Below are positions 41,937 through 50,178 of a stretch of DNA of 64,000 nucleotides, one piece after another (position 1 is the first letter of the stretch; the number at the start of each line of letters is the position of its first letter). The position numbers were made by a program, and so were the translations under genes. The DNA comes from Actinopolymorpha pittospori (lineage in GTDB: Bacteria; Actinomycetota; Actinomycetes; Propionibacteriales; Actinopolymorphaceae). The stretch spans positions 9,796,001 to 9,860,000 of the forward strand of contig NZ_JADBEM010000001.1 of NCBI RefSeq assembly GCF_014873875.1, in the 5' to 3' direction. Below the pieces are notes generated by a model. The model was not told the origin of the DNA. It saw nothing but the letters and a program-made list of their open reading frames with translations, and did no database searches.

Positions 41937-42977
41937 ATGATCATCCGGGAAGCCAAGGAACTCGCCCGGCAATGGGTCGCCGAGGAGGGCAGGCGTACGC
42001 CCGGCTTCCACGGCGCGTTCTTCACCGGCTCGACCAACTGGCTCCCCGACGAGGCCGTACTTCCGCCCAGCTCCGACGTCGACGTGACCGTCGTCCGAAA
42101 CGACGCCGACGGCACCGACAAGCCCGGGAAGTTCTCCTACCGCGGCCTCATCCTCGAGGTCACCCATCTCCCCGCCGAGCAGGTCCAGTCGGCGCAGGAC
42201 GTGCTCGGTCACTTCCACCTGGCCGGCAACTTCCGCACACCGAACATCATCCTCGACCCGACGGGTGAGCTGACCGCCCTCCAGGCCGCCGTCTCCCGCG
42301 ACTTCGCCACTCGCGCGTGGGTACGGGCGCGCACCGAGCACGCCCGATCGCTCGTGTCCGAGCGCCTGCGGGACCTGGACGAGTCGCAGCCGTTCCGCGG
42401 CCAGGGCCTCAGCTGCCTGATGTCGGCAGGAGTGTCGACGTACGTGCTGCTCGTGGCCGGTCTGCGCAACCCGACCGTACGCAAGAGGTACCTCGCGACC
42501 CGCGAACTCCTCGCGGAGTTCGGCCACCTCGATCTCTATCCGGCCCTGCTCGCGACGGTGGGATGCGCCGACCTGAGCGCCGCGCGGGTCGCGCATCATC
42601 TGGACCAGCTCGCCCAGGTCTTCGACGCCGCCAGTGAGGTCCGCGACTCGCCGTTCTACTGGGCGTCGGACCTGAGCGCGGCCGCACGTCCGATCATCAT
42701 CGACGGCAGCGGGGAGATGATCGACCGGGGCGACCACCGCGAGGCGCTGTTCTGGATGGCCGTCACCTACGGCAAGTGTCTGATGGTCCTCGACCACGGC
42801 GGCTCCGCGGCCGCCCTGGAGCGCTTCGAACAGGGCAACACGGAGTTGCTCGCCGACCTCGGTCTCCGCTCCTACGCCGACTGCCAGCGCAGGATCGCGG
42901 AGATCGAGGGCCTCCTTCCCCACATCGAGAAGGTCGCGGAGCAGATCATCGCCGCGCATACCGAGATCAAGGACTAG
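41937..42977 (+). CDS. nucleotidyltransferase-fold protein
   Basis: A 346-residue protein with a Pol-beta-type nucleotidyltransferase core: FFTGSTNWLPDE (G-S motif) and, 13 residues on, PPSSDVDVTVV (the DxD metal pair), then LILEVTHLP with a third acidic residue. The long C-terminal helical part (residues about 120-346) has no family I recognise. Similar architecture is seen in aminoglycoside adenylyltransferase-like proteins, so resistance or tRNA/protein modification are options. ATG has GAGGAG upstream; a TAGTGT -10 candidate lies at 41888-41893. Confidence 0.7.
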   Translation: MIIREAKELARQWVAEEGRRTPGFHGAFFTGSTNWLPDEAVLPPSSDVDVTVVRNDADGTDKPGKFSYRGLILEVTHLPAEQVQSAQDVLGHFHLAGNFRTPNIILDPTGELTALQAAVSRDFATRAWVRARTEHARSLVSERLRDLDESQPFRGQGLSCLMSAGVSTYVLLVAGLRNPTVRKRYLATRELLAEFGHLDLYPALLATVGCADLSAARVAHHLDQLAQVFDAASEVRDSPFYWASDLSAAARPIIIDGSGEMIDRGDHREALFWMAVTYGKCLMVLDHGGSAAALERFEQGNTELLADLGLRSYADCQRRIAEIEGLLPHIEKVAEQIIAAHTEIKD

Positions 42978-42982
42978 TGCCC

Positions 42983-43687
42983 ATGCAGCCCGGAGGACCT
43001 GAGATCACCAGACTCACCCGCACCGCGGCGTCCGAGGCGGTGTCGGATCTCGGCTGGCGTTACGTGCTGGGCACCCTGTTCGCCTGGGTGCGGGTCGAGA
43101 CTTTCGCACGGTCCGTCGAGGTCGCCGCGTGGGTGGTCGAGGCCGCCGGTGAGCACGCGGACGACCATCTGCGCATCGACCTGCGCCGGGACCGGGTGGT
43201 CCTGATGCTCCAGACGTCCTCGGTGGCGGCGGTGACGTCGCGGGACGTGGACGTCGCGCGGCTCATCTCGGCTGCCGTACGGGATCGTGGGCTCCGCACC
43301 GAGTCCGGCGACGACACCGTCCGGTCGGTACAGGCCATCGAGATCGCGATAGACGCGATCGACATCGCGGCGGTCCGGCCGTTCTGGAAGGCGGTGACGG
43401 GCTACGTCGACGAGCCCGGTCGGTCGGGGCCGACCGACCCGCTGGTCGACCCGATAGGTCAGGGGCCGGCGATCTGGTTCCAGCGGATGAGCGCGCCGCG
43501 CCCGCAGCGTAACCGGATCCATCTCGACGTCTCCGTCCCGCATGACGAGGCGCCCGCACGGATCGCCGCCACGCTCGCGGCAGGCGGCGTCCTCATCGAC
43601 GACGAGGCCGCCCCGGCCTTCTGGGTCTTTGCCGATGTCGAGGGCAACGAGGCGTGCGTCACCACCTGGCAGGGCAGGGACAACTGA
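42983..43687 (+). CDS. pterin dehydratase-like / VOC fusion protein
   Basis: A 234-residue fusion. Residues about 10-105 resemble pterin-4a-carbinolamine dehydratase (GWRYVLGTLFAWVRVETFARSVEVAAWVVEAAGEHADDHLRIDLRRD then VTSRDVDVARLISAA). The usual HHP catalytic motif reads ADDH, so dehydratase activity is doubtful. Residues about 120-234 are a VOC/glyoxalase-like domain (AIEIAIDAIDIAAVRPFWKAVTGY, IHLDVSVPHDEAPARIAATLAAGG, WVFADVEGNEACVTTW). ATG 42983 has AAGGA 9 nt upstream; GTG 42977 is an alternative. It follows the nucleotidyltransferase gene by 5 bp and is probably co-transcribed. Confidence 0.75.
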   Translation: MQPGGPEITRLTRTAASEAVSDLGWRYVLGTLFAWVRVETFARSVEVAAWVVEAAGEHADDHLRIDLRRDRVVLMLQTSSVAAVTSRDVDVARLISAAVRDRGLRTESGDDTVRSVQAIEIAIDAIDIAAVRPFWKAVTGYVDEPGRSGPTDPLVDPIGQGPAIWFQRMSAPRPQRNRIHLDVSVPHDEAPARIAATLAAGGVLIDDEAAPAFWVFADVEGNEACVTTWQGRDN

Positions 43688-43721
43688 TGCGTTCGCGGGT
43701 GACGTGCCGGCGGGTGGGCTG

Positions 43722-44219
43722 ATGTGGACGACACGGGTGACGGGATTCGCGCTGGTCGAGAATGCCGGCGCGCTGCTGATGCTACGGCACCAACGCCTCG
43801 GCGTCACCCGGTGGGAGATACCCGGTGGGCACGTGGACGGCGCCGAGAGCGTCGAGGAGGCCGCGGCGCGCGAGACGTTCGAGGAGGCCGGCCTGGCGGT
43901 GGAGGTCGGTCCCCTCGTCGCCACCTGCCTGCACGAATGGCCCGAACGTCACCACCGTCGCCTGATCCTCACCTTCGCGGCGTGGCCGAAGGATCCGCTC
44001 GCCCCTCTCGTTCCGCTGCTGACGGACGGGATCAGTGCGGTCGCCTGGCTGGACCCGACCCGGTTGCCGCGTTCGCAGGTGTCACCGCTCCTGCATCCCC
44101 TGCTCGACGACTGGCCAGCGATCCTGGCGGCAGACGACCGTCCGCCGCCCTTCCTTCGGGCCCACCACGTCCTCGATGCCGACGGCAACTGGCAACCGGC
44201 GATCCTGCCGACGTCATAG
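43722..44219 (+). CDS. Nudix hydrolase
   Basis: A 165-residue Nudix protein. The full box is visible: GGHVDGAESVEEAAARETFEEAG (residues about 34-56), which binds Mg2+ and cleaves a nucleoside diphosphate linked to a moiety X. The ATG at 43722 follows the PCD-VOC gene by 34 bp. The substrate is unknown. Confidence 0.88.
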   Translation: MWTTRVTGFALVENAGALLMLRHQRLGVTRWEIPGGHVDGAESVEEAAARETFEEAGLAVEVGPLVATCLHEWPERHHRRLILTFAAWPKDPLAPLVPLLTDGISAVAWLDPTRLPRSQVSPLLHPLLDDWPAILAADDRPPPFLRAHHVLDADGNWQPAILPTS

Positions 44220-44224
44220 CCCGC

Positions 44225-44241
44225 CAGCCTCCGCAAGGCTG
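44225..44241. terminator. small hairpin between convergent genes
   Basis: CAGCCT-CCGCA-AGGCTG lies between the Nudix gene and the converging P-loop kinase gene. Confidence 0.4.
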
Positions 44242-44281
44242 AGTTGACACGATGCTTTCTCTCGTGCGGGAGCACCGACGA

Positions 44282-44818
44282 TCAGGACATGAGCGCGAGT
44301 TCCGCCTCGACGGCGTCGACGGTCTCCTCGACGGTGAGAACGCCGTTGTCGATCACGTGGGCGGGCCGGCTCCGGCGTACGCACCACTCGAAGTCGTCGT
44401 AGTTACCGCGAAGGCGCTCCTCCTCCAGGAAGGGCTGCCGGTTTCGCGTCCTGTTCCGGTCCACGCAGACGGCGAAGCTGGGCAACAACACCACACGTTG
44501 GATGGGGAGCTCGGCCCTGGCCTTCTCCCACGGGTCGCCAGGACCTGGCGGCGCGTAGACGTCGACGACACAGTCGACTCCATCGGCCAGATAGACACCG
44601 GCCATGGCCATCGCCAGCTTCGTACCCAGGTTCCACTGGCGTTCGGTCTCCGCCGTCCAGCCATGCTCAGGGCGTGCCACACCGGCCCGGATCAACAGAC
44701 GTATCGCGTCCACGTCGATCGCGGCTCGGGGCGAGCCGCCGCGCGCCGCCCAGGCGGCCGCGGCCGTGGACTTTCCTGAACCGGCCGGTCCCGTGAGCAG
44801 AAGAAGCGTCGGTGGCAC
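44282..44818 (-). CDS. P-loop kinase-like ATPase (AAA_33 type)
   Basis: A 178-residue protein with Walker A LLTGPAGSGKSTAAAAW at the N-terminus and IDVDAIRLLI as the acceptor/metal region, then DCVVDVYAPPGPGDPWE (Walker B-like) and a lid with CVDRNRTRNRQPFLEEERLRGNY. Such small kinases phosphorylate a small molecule or RNA end. GTG 44818 was chosen since GAGGAG lies 6 nt upstream. It is divergent from the next kinase-like gene. Confidence 0.8.
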   Translation of the reverse strand: MPPTLLLLTGPAGSGKSTAAAAWAARGGSPRAAIDVDAIRLLIRAGVARPEHGWTAETERQWNLGTKLAMAMAGVYLADGVDCVVDVYAPPGPGDPWEKARAELPIQRVVLLPSFAVCVDRNRTRNRQPFLEEERLRGNYDDFEWCVRRSRPAHVIDNGVLTVEETVDAVEAELALMS

Positions 44819-44941
44819 GGAGTCTCCTCTTGTGTAGGGAGCAGCTACCCGCGCCAGATCATGACACGAGCATCTGTGTCGCCACCTCACCTTTTGGTCG
44901 GTCCGGACGCCCATGTCGGTGGGCTGGGCCATACTCCGGGG

Positions 44942-45814
44942 ATGCAGACTCACCCGTCCATGCCGCGTCTCGTGATGTGCGACGACGCTGAGCTGGCCAA
45001 GGTGGTCGGCGCGGAAGTGGCCAGCCGGACGACGATCCACGCATGGCCGCTGTCGTGGGTGCAGCGGCTGGAGTTCACCGACGGCCGAACCTTCGCGTAC
45101 AAGTCCCAACTCCCGCCGACCGTCGAGCCCGAGTTCTACCAAGCGGCGACCTCTCCACTCCTGCTCGGGCATCGCGTCCTGGACCGCTACGCCGACTGCC
45201 GGACCATACTGATCGACTGGCTGGACGCGCCCGGAGTCAACGATGCGCACCAGACCGAGGACCAACTCCTGCACCGCGCACGGGAGGTGGTGAATCAGAT
45301 CGGCGAGATCGCGGGGGACCTCCCCGTCTATCTCGATCTCGGTACGCCGCAGGCCTGGGCCTCAGCTGTCGAGGGCACCCTGGCGAAGCTGCACGAGCTC
45401 GTCGTCAACCGGCGCTTCCCGTCCACCGACGTCAGCATGGTCGAGAAGTTGGCGGACTGGGTCGCCTCGCCGCCGGTGCTCGCCAAGATCACCGAGTCCC
45501 CGCGCCTGATACACGGCGACCTCAGGGCTGACCAGATCTTCGTCACCGACGCCGGCTACCGGATCGTCGACTGGCAACGCCCGGTCATCGCGCCGCCGGA
45601 GGTCGACCTGGTGTCCCTTCTGACCGATCTGGGGATCGACCCGAGGCCCCACGTCGACGCGAGCACCCGTGGCATCGAGAGGTTCGTCCTTCTGCACTGG
45701 GCGGTGGTGGCGCAGTACGACCTCTTTCCCACCCTCGACGGGTCGCTGTTCGACGAGTGGTCCTCGTCCGCGATCAGAGCGATCCTGGGCCTGAAGGAAG
45801 AGCAGCGCCGATGA
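44942..45814 (+). CDS. phosphotransferase (APH-like kinase fold) protein
   Basis: A 290-residue kinase-like protein. The catalytic loop is RLIHGDLRADQIFV (HGD; the usual Asn is replaced in D-Q) and the metal site is YRIVDWQRP, with Asp-Trp. The N-lobe is FAYKSQLPPTVEPEFY. The altered loop (HGDLRADQ versus HGDLxxxN) makes activity less certain. ATG 44942 is used; a weak CATACT lies 6 nt upstream at 44930-44935. Confidence 0.75.
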   Translation: MQTHPSMPRLVMCDDAELAKVVGAEVASRTTIHAWPLSWVQRLEFTDGRTFAYKSQLPPTVEPEFYQAATSPLLLGHRVLDRYADCRTILIDWLDAPGVNDAHQTEDQLLHRAREVVNQIGEIAGDLPVYLDLGTPQAWASAVEGTLAKLHELVVNRRFPSTDVSMVEKLADWVASPPVLAKITESPRLIHGDLRADQIFVTDAGYRIVDWQRPVIAPPEVDLVSLLTDLGIDPRPHVDASTRGIERFVLLHWAVVAQYDLFPTLDGSLFDEWSSSAIRAILGLKEEQRR

Positions 45815-45931
45815 GACTTCGATCCCGGTGAAGCGCTCCATTCCCTTGTTCTCCCTCCCCCTCGACGTCGGCGCATCCGCCGCGAGGGTTGCCGGTTGCC
45901 GGCTGCCAGGAGAACCCACCAGGATGGCGGG

Positions 45932-46471
45932 GTGCATCCTGTCGACGAGCCGATCGAGGTCGTGGCCGCGCGGTCGGAGTGGCTGGCGGAAGGCCGGGCG
46001 CTTCGGCACGATCTGTGTGCCGCACTGGGAGTGGCGCCGGCCACCGTTGAGCACATCGGTTCGACGTCCGTCCCAGGGCTCGCGGCCAAGCCGGTGATCG
46101 ATCTGATGGTGGGATGCGCCGAGACCGAACGGCGCGCAGTCGCCGAGCAGATCACCGATCTGACGGGTTACGAATACCTACGCGGCCACGGCGCGCCGGG
46201 GCGAGAGTATCTGCGGCGACGGACCACGCTCCCCTGGTCCAACGCCCACGTCGTCGAGCTGAACGGCGACCTCTGGCGTGACAACCTCGCCTTGCGAGAC
46301 TTCCTGCGAAGTGCCCCTGAAGCGGTGCAGGAGTACGCCGCCGCCAAACGACTCGCGGCCGAAGGGACGGGATGGCTGCGGGCCTACTCGGCAGCGAAGG
46401 CGGACACGGTGGTGGCACTCCTCGAGCGCGCCAGACACTGGGCGCGCGCACAGGGCCATGCCCGAAGCTGA
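45932..46471 (+). CDS. GrpB family protein (UPF0157)
   Basis: A 179-residue member of the GrpB family, a nucleotidyltransferase-like fold: TVEHIGSTSVPGLAAKPVIDLMVG (Gly-Ser and Asp pair), TLPWSNAHVVELNGDLWRDNLALRDFLR and YAAAKRLAAE. The GTG at 45932 is the best in-frame start, but no good ribosome site is seen. It overlaps the following kinase gene by 14 bp. No function is proven for the family. Confidence 0.82.
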   Translation: MHPVDEPIEVVAARSEWLAEGRALRHDLCAALGVAPATVEHIGSTSVPGLAAKPVIDLMVGCAETERRAVAEQITDLTGYEYLRGHGAPGREYLRRRTTLPWSNAHVVELNGDLWRDNLALRDFLRSAPEAVQEYAAAKRLAAEGTGWLRAYSAAKADTVVALLERARHWARAQGHARS

Positions 46472-47039
46472 CCGCCCTTCGGACGACCGGCTGGTCGTCC
46501 TCGTCAACGGCCTGCCCGGGGCGGGGAAGAGCACCCTGTCGCGCCCCCTGGCCCACCTGCTCGGGCTGCCACTGTTCAGCAAGGACCTGATCAAGGAGAC
46601 GTGGGCGGACATCCTCGGAGCCACTCCACCGGACGGGCGATCGCAGCGGGAGTGGAACGCACTCTTCGGAGCGGCCGCGAGCCAGACCATGTGGAACCTC
46701 CTCGGCACGTCTCCCTGCGGCGGCATCGTGGACAGCCCGCTGCCCGCCGGTATGCGTCACCACGTCGAGGCTGGCCTCGCGAACGCGGAGGTGGCCCGAC
46801 CGCTGGAGATCTGGTGCGACGTACCGCCGGAACTCGCCCGGAGACGACGCGAGGAACGCTGGCCTTCCCAGCACCCCATCCACGGAAGGCTTCCGCGGAC
46901 CCCCACGAGGAGGCACGTCCAGGAGCCCGATCCGGCCGGGGCGCAGAGCGGGCCGCTCGGACTCGGCCCGGTGCTCCGCGTCGACACCAGCGGACCCGTC
47001 GACGTCCAAGCCGTCGCCTCCTGGTGTCGCGGGCAGTAG
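46458..47039 (+). CDS. P-loop kinase-like ATPase
   Basis: A 193-residue protein with Walker A VVLVNGLPGAGKSTLSRPLAHLL, then LFSKDLIKETWADIL and GGIVDSPLPAGM (Walker B region) and LEIWCDVPPELARRRREER (lid). It resembles small kinases of the zeta-toxin/AAA_33 group. It overlaps the GrpB gene. Substrate unknown. The C-terminal 45 residues are Pro/Arg/Gly-rich and may be degenerate. Confidence 0.78.
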   Translation: MPEADRPSDDRLVVLVNGLPGAGKSTLSRPLAHLLGLPLFSKDLIKETWADILGATPPDGRSQREWNALFGAAASQTMWNLLGTSPCGGIVDSPLPAGMRHHVEAGLANAEVARPLEIWCDVPPELARRRREERWPSQHPIHGRLPRTPTRRHVQEPDPAGAQSGPLGLGPVLRVDTSGPVDVQAVASWCRGQ

Positions 47040-47125
47040 GCCGAGCCGACCCCATCCCGAGCGCAGCCCCGTCACCGAGGCCGCATAGGTTGAGAGCCCA
47101 CTCGTGCACGAGAGGACGGGAGCGT

Positions 47126-47704
47126 ATGCCGGAAGGCATCGACCACCAGGTTTCCCACGAGCGTCGCCTCGGCGTGTTCGCCGAGTTGGACGGCCGCCAC
47201 GGCGCGCGACCGGACCGCGTCGCGTTGCTCGAACTCGCCGCCGCCTACCACGACCGCCGTACGACGCTTCTCGGCCTGGACGACCTGGGCGGGCAACTGA
47301 CGAAGGTCTACGCCATCGAGGCACCCGGCCGGACGGTCACCCTGGACACGTGGGAACACGCCCTCCACCTCGCGACCGACCAGCTGTGCCAGGACCTCGA
47401 CATGGGCTCGCTCGGCCTCGGCTGCGTGATCCTGCATGCCGGCGGCGACGGCGACTACGTACTCGTCCACAGCTGGGTCGAGGGGTACATGTCACGGCTG
47501 GCGATCTTCACCGGACCCGTCCGAACCCCGACGTCGCTGCGTCCGGCCGCCGTCGGGCTGGCGCCGTGCGTGTGGGAGGCGGCCGTCCTCGCCCACGAAC
47601 GGGACGCGTACGTCCGGCACGTCCTCGCGGGCAGCGGACCACTCGACCAGCGGCTGCGCGCCTGGAGTTCCGACGCTTTCGCCGTGTCACCCAGCGACAA
47701 CTAG
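47126..47704 (+). CDS. hypothetical protein
   Basis: A 192-residue protein with good actinomycete codon use and a GAGAGGACGGGAG stretch before the ATG. I do not recognise a family. It has an alternating alpha/beta pattern (LGLGCVILHAGGDGDYVLVHSWVEGYMSRLAIFTG; VWEAAVLAHERDAYVRHVLA) and no membrane segment or signal peptide. A TAGGTT hexamer at 47086-47091 could be its -10. It ends 2 bp from the converging VOC gene. Confidence 0.65.
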   Translation: MPEGIDHQVSHERRLGVFAELDGRHGARPDRVALLELAAAYHDRRTTLLGLDDLGGQLTKVYAIEAPGRTVTLDTWEHALHLATDQLCQDLDMGSLGLGCVILHAGGDGDYVLVHSWVEGYMSRLAIFTGPVRTPTSLRPAAVGLAPCVWEAAVLAHERDAYVRHVLAGSGPLDQRLRAWSSDAFAVSPSDN

Positions 47705-47706
47705 AC

Positions 47707-48105
47707 CTAGTCCTGCCAGTACGACTCTGGCGGCTGCAGAACGCAGAACTCGTTGCCGTCCGGGTCGGCGAGCACGTGCCAGAGCCAGCCCGACTCCTCG
47801 ATCGGTTGGTCCGTCACCAGCGTCGCGCCCAGTGCCAGGACGCGATCGACCTCGGCCGCGAGATCCCGCGTCCGCAGGTCGAAGTGGAGCCGATTCTTGG
47901 CACGCTTCTCGTCCGACACCCTCTGTAGCAGGATCTCGCAGCCGGCACCTTCGGGCGGATACACACTCAGGTACGTCGGGCCCGCGGGGCCGGTCCTGAC
48001 GTACCCGAGTGCGGCGGTCCAGAAGTCCGCCGCCCTGTCGAGGTCCGCGCAGTCGAGCACGACGACCAGGTCGCCGTGAGAGTAAGAGTGTCGCGTCCGA
48101 GTCAT
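47707..48105 (-). CDS. VOC family protein (glyoxalase/bleomycin-resistance type)
   Basis: A 132-residue two-repeat VOC protein: LVVVLDCADLDRAADFWTAALGYV, LLQRVSDEKRAKNRLHFDLRT and HVLADPDGNEFCVLQPP. The ends of the two beta-alpha-beta-beta-beta units carry His and Glu that could bind a metal. Functions range from drug sequestration to dioxygenase. ATG 48105 is used, as the extension MCGDQRAAAIVAA is not conserved in type. Confidence 0.85.
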   Translation of the reverse strand: MTRTRHSYSHGDLVVVLDCADLDRAADFWTAALGYVRTGPAGPTYLSVYPPEGAGCEILLQRVSDEKRAKNRLHFDLRTRDLAAEVDRVLALGATLVTDQPIEESGWLWHVLADPDGNEFCVLQPPESYWQD

Positions 48106-48176
48106 GGCAGCCACGATCGCAGCCGCCCGCTGGTCACCGCACAACGGGCGGGACCCCGCTGTCGGCAGCCGCCGCG

Positions 48177-48659
48177 TCAGAGCGCCTTGAAGTACCGCGC
48201 GATCGGCAGCAGCGTGTAGCCGGCCTTCTCATACGTACGTCGCGCCGGCGCGTGTCCCGGATCGCCGCCGGTTTCCACGATCGCCATCGTCATCCCGGCG
48301 TCCTTGATCCGGGCGAGCGCGAACTCCGTCAACGCGGTTCCGACGCCCTGCTTCTGAGCGTCAGGGTCGACCGCCAGCATGGAGATCTCGCCCGTACGAC
48401 CGTCCTGGTGGAACTCGATCGCGACGAAACCGACGACCTGCGCGCCGACCTCGGCGACCCACACGTTGCCCACGTGGGAGGCGCAGACGTCCTTGACGGC
48501 CTGGGCCTGCCCGGACTCCCAGTCGGGGTGCAGCTGGGCGAAGATCGCCGACCCCAGGACGTTGGCCATGGAGGTGAAGACCGGTCCCCACGCACGGAGC
48601 GAGAGCCCGACCACGGGGTCCACGTCCCGATCCTCGAACCGCCGGATGTTCGCGGTCAC
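48177..48659 (-). CDS. GNAT family N-acetyltransferase
   Basis: A 160-residue acetyltransferase. The acetyl-CoA loop is LAVDPDAQKQGVGTALTEFAL (Q-x-x-G-x-G/A) with beta-4 GEISM before it, and the C-terminal RRTYEKAGYTLLPIARYFK. GTG 48659 has GGAGG 7 nt upstream. The substrate is unknown. Confidence 0.88.
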   Translation of the reverse strand: MTANIRRFEDRDVDPVVGLSLRAWGPVFTSMANVLGSAIFAQLHPDWESGQAQAVKDVCASHVGNVWVAEVGAQVVGFVAIEFHQDGRTGEISMLAVDPDAQKQGVGTALTEFALARIKDAGMTMAIVETGGDPGHAPARRTYEKAGYTLLPIARYFKAL

Positions 48660-48764
48660 GTCACGCCTCCCAGTCGGCCGTGCGTACTCGATTCGCGGCG
48701 ACCCTACCGTCTCGTCGTGGGCCAGGCCGTGTCCCGCCGATTATGGTCAAGCAGCATCCAGCTA

Positions 48765-48783
48765 CGTCAAGATCGTCTTGACG
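48765..48783. promoter_or_regulatory. 8-bp inverted repeat (operator-like)
   Basis: CGTCAAGA-TCG-TCTTGACG is perfect, and another GTCAAG half-site lies 20 bp upstream at 48746-48751. The pattern looks like an operator with three half-sites, but no adjacent gene is clearly served. Confidence 0.45.
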
Positions 48784-48799
48784 ACTACTTGGACCGGGA

Positions 48800-48823
48800 C
48801 GTCGGCGTTTCATCGCGCCGACG
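48800..48823. repeat. 8-bp inverted repeat with 8-nt loop
   Basis: CGTCGGCG (48800-48807) and CGCCGACG (48816-48823) can form a hairpin 17 bp from the preceding palindrome. Confidence 0.5.
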
Positions 48824-49321
48824 CTACCCCGGCTCGATATTGCGTTGCCGCCTCGGTCACACGGCTGGGACCATGACCCCAACCATCACGGACGAGTGCG
48901 AGAGGAGACCGGCAACCATGAGATGTGCACACGCGACGGTCACCTCCGCGGCTTCCTGCCGCTGAGCTTTCCCTCATCCCCGCTGCGACGCGTCCAACGA
49001 CGCGATCCGCCGCGGCTCACGCGATTCTTCGCGCTCTGGGCGACCGGCCTCGCCAGCCCGTTTCGTACCGACTGCTTGGCGCGCCCGCCTTCTTCTCCTT
49101 TGCACACAGGAAAAGAGTCTCGTCATGACGGTTGCCACGGTCCATCTCACCCTCCGGTGCGGTGTCAGACCGACGGATTCTCGCCTCGTTCCGTAGGCGA
49201 TCCCAGCATCCAGGCTCCTCCGTAGAACCTGCTGCGGCGGTCTTCTCCGGCGCTGGAGGGACTCCGTCCCTTCTGACGCTCCAGGGAGACGTTCACCGTG
49301 CGTTCCAACGCGCGGCGCTGT

Positions 49322-49348
49322 GGCCTGCCCGCCTTCGGTGGGCAGGCC
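49322..49348. terminator. 9-bp GC-rich hairpin
   Basis: GGCCTGCCC and GGGCAGGCC are perfect arms around GCCTTCGGT. It overlaps the end of a 17-codon GTG frame and precedes a 57-codon frame, so it could be a terminator or attenuator. Confidence 0.4.
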
Positions 49349-49352
49349 TGAG

Positions 49353-49526
49353 ATGCGCCCGGCAAAGACGAAGATCAAGAAGTTCCGCATGGATCCGAAA
49401 TACGTCCACCACAGATCCGAAGGCCTCACCCGTCGACAGAACGCGGGCACCAAGGCTCTGGTCATCGACGATCGGCGAGAGGAGCGCAGGCGGCCGAGCC
49501 CGGAGGTCGACGACGACCTCGAATGA
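49353..49526 (+). CDS. possible small basic/acidic protein
   Basis: A 57-codon frame, MRPAKTKIKKFRMDPKYVHH and onward, lysine/arginine-rich at the start with an acidic end (PSPEVDDDLE). Third-position GC is about 80 percent. The ATG lies one base after the stop of a 17-codon GTG frame that has a good AGGGAG site, so translational coupling is possible. No family recognised; it may be chance. Confidence 0.3.
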   Translation: MRPAKTKIKKFRMDPKYVHHRSEGLTRRQNAGTKALVIDDRREERRRPSPEVDDDLE

Positions 49527-49531
49527 AGGTC

Positions 49532-49537
49532 TATTCT
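49532..49537 (+). promoter_or_regulatory. leaderless -10 box (TATTCT) for the nucleotidyltransferase
   Basis: TATTCT ends 7 nt before GTG 49545, supporting that start although the downstream frame is broken. Confidence 0.6.
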
Positions 49538-49544
49538 CACCAGC

Positions 49545-50160
49545 GTGCTGGCCGACCCGATCAAGCTGGATCCCGAGGCGTGGGACGCCTGGGACCCCCC
49601 CGACCATCGCTTGCCTGCTTCACGATCTACCCGCGCGCTGGTGCGTCGTGGGCGGATGGGCCCTCGACCTGTTTCGTGGCCACCAAAGCCGGGAGCACGA
49701 AGATCTCGAGATCGCGACACCGCTGTGGGACTTCGACCTCATCCGGGAGCGGCTGAAAGCGTACGAGTTCTTCGTCGCCGGCAGGGAGGGCTTCTGGCCC
49801 GTCGACGGCGCTGGTAGCGCGTTCTTCGAATATCAGCAGACCATGGTGCGCGACCCGGCGAGCGGCATGTGGCGGATCGATGTGATGCGGATCCCCGACG
49901 ACGGCAAGAACTGGATCTGCGCAAGTGACCGCCACATCCGCCGCCCGTACGACGAGGCAGTGGCACACAGCGCGGACGGCATCCCGTATCTCCGTCCCGA
50001 GTTGGTCCTGCTGTTCAAGGGGCTGCAGACGCGCCCCAAAGATCAGGCGGACTTCGAGGCGACGCTGCCCCTGCTGCCCACCGGGGCCCGGGTGTGGCTC
50101 GCGCACGCCCTGACCGAGACGAGGGGCGACGGCCATCCCTGGCTCGCGGCTCTCACCTGA
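49545..50160 (+). pseudogene. nucleotidyltransferase (aminoglycoside adenylyltransferase-like), frameshifted
   Basis: The first 18 codons (MLADPIKLDPEAWDAWDPP) are in the frame of GTG 49545. The rest (TIACLLHDLPARWCVVGGWALDLFRG onward) is one frame over. The switch falls in the C7 run at 49595-49601; six C would join them. The intact product would be about 204 residues with GGWALDLF and HEDLEIAT (the nucleotidyltransferase G and DxD-like acidic pair) and PELVLLFKG near the end, like the AadB/LinA-type aminoglycoside or lincosamide nucleotidyltransferase family. The -10 TATTCT sits 7 nt before the GTG. Either a recent pseudogene or a homopolymer assembly error. Confidence 0.75.
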
Positions 50161-50178
50161 CCCTCACACCGTCCGGCG

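Larger units (their letters stand above)
48660..49544. other. 885-bp region with inverted repeats and only tiny open frames
   Basis: No gene of normal size is supported. It holds two inverted repeats close together (48765-48783 and 48800-48823), a possible 15-codon peptide with a good AGAGGAG site at 48918-48965 (MRCAHATVTSAASCR), a 23-codon frame at 49125-49196, a hairpin at 49255-49273, a 17-codon GTG frame at 49298-49351 that ends in a 9-bp stem, and a 57-codon frame at 49353-49526 that begins one base after its stop. GC is slightly lower than in the flanks. Its use is unknown. Confidence 0.5.

Noticed and set aside
48918..48965. 15-codon peptide as a cysteine attenuator
   Set aside because: It has two Cys but not the run of Cys codons before the stop seen in actinobacterial cysteine-responsive leader peptides, and no sulfur gene follows.
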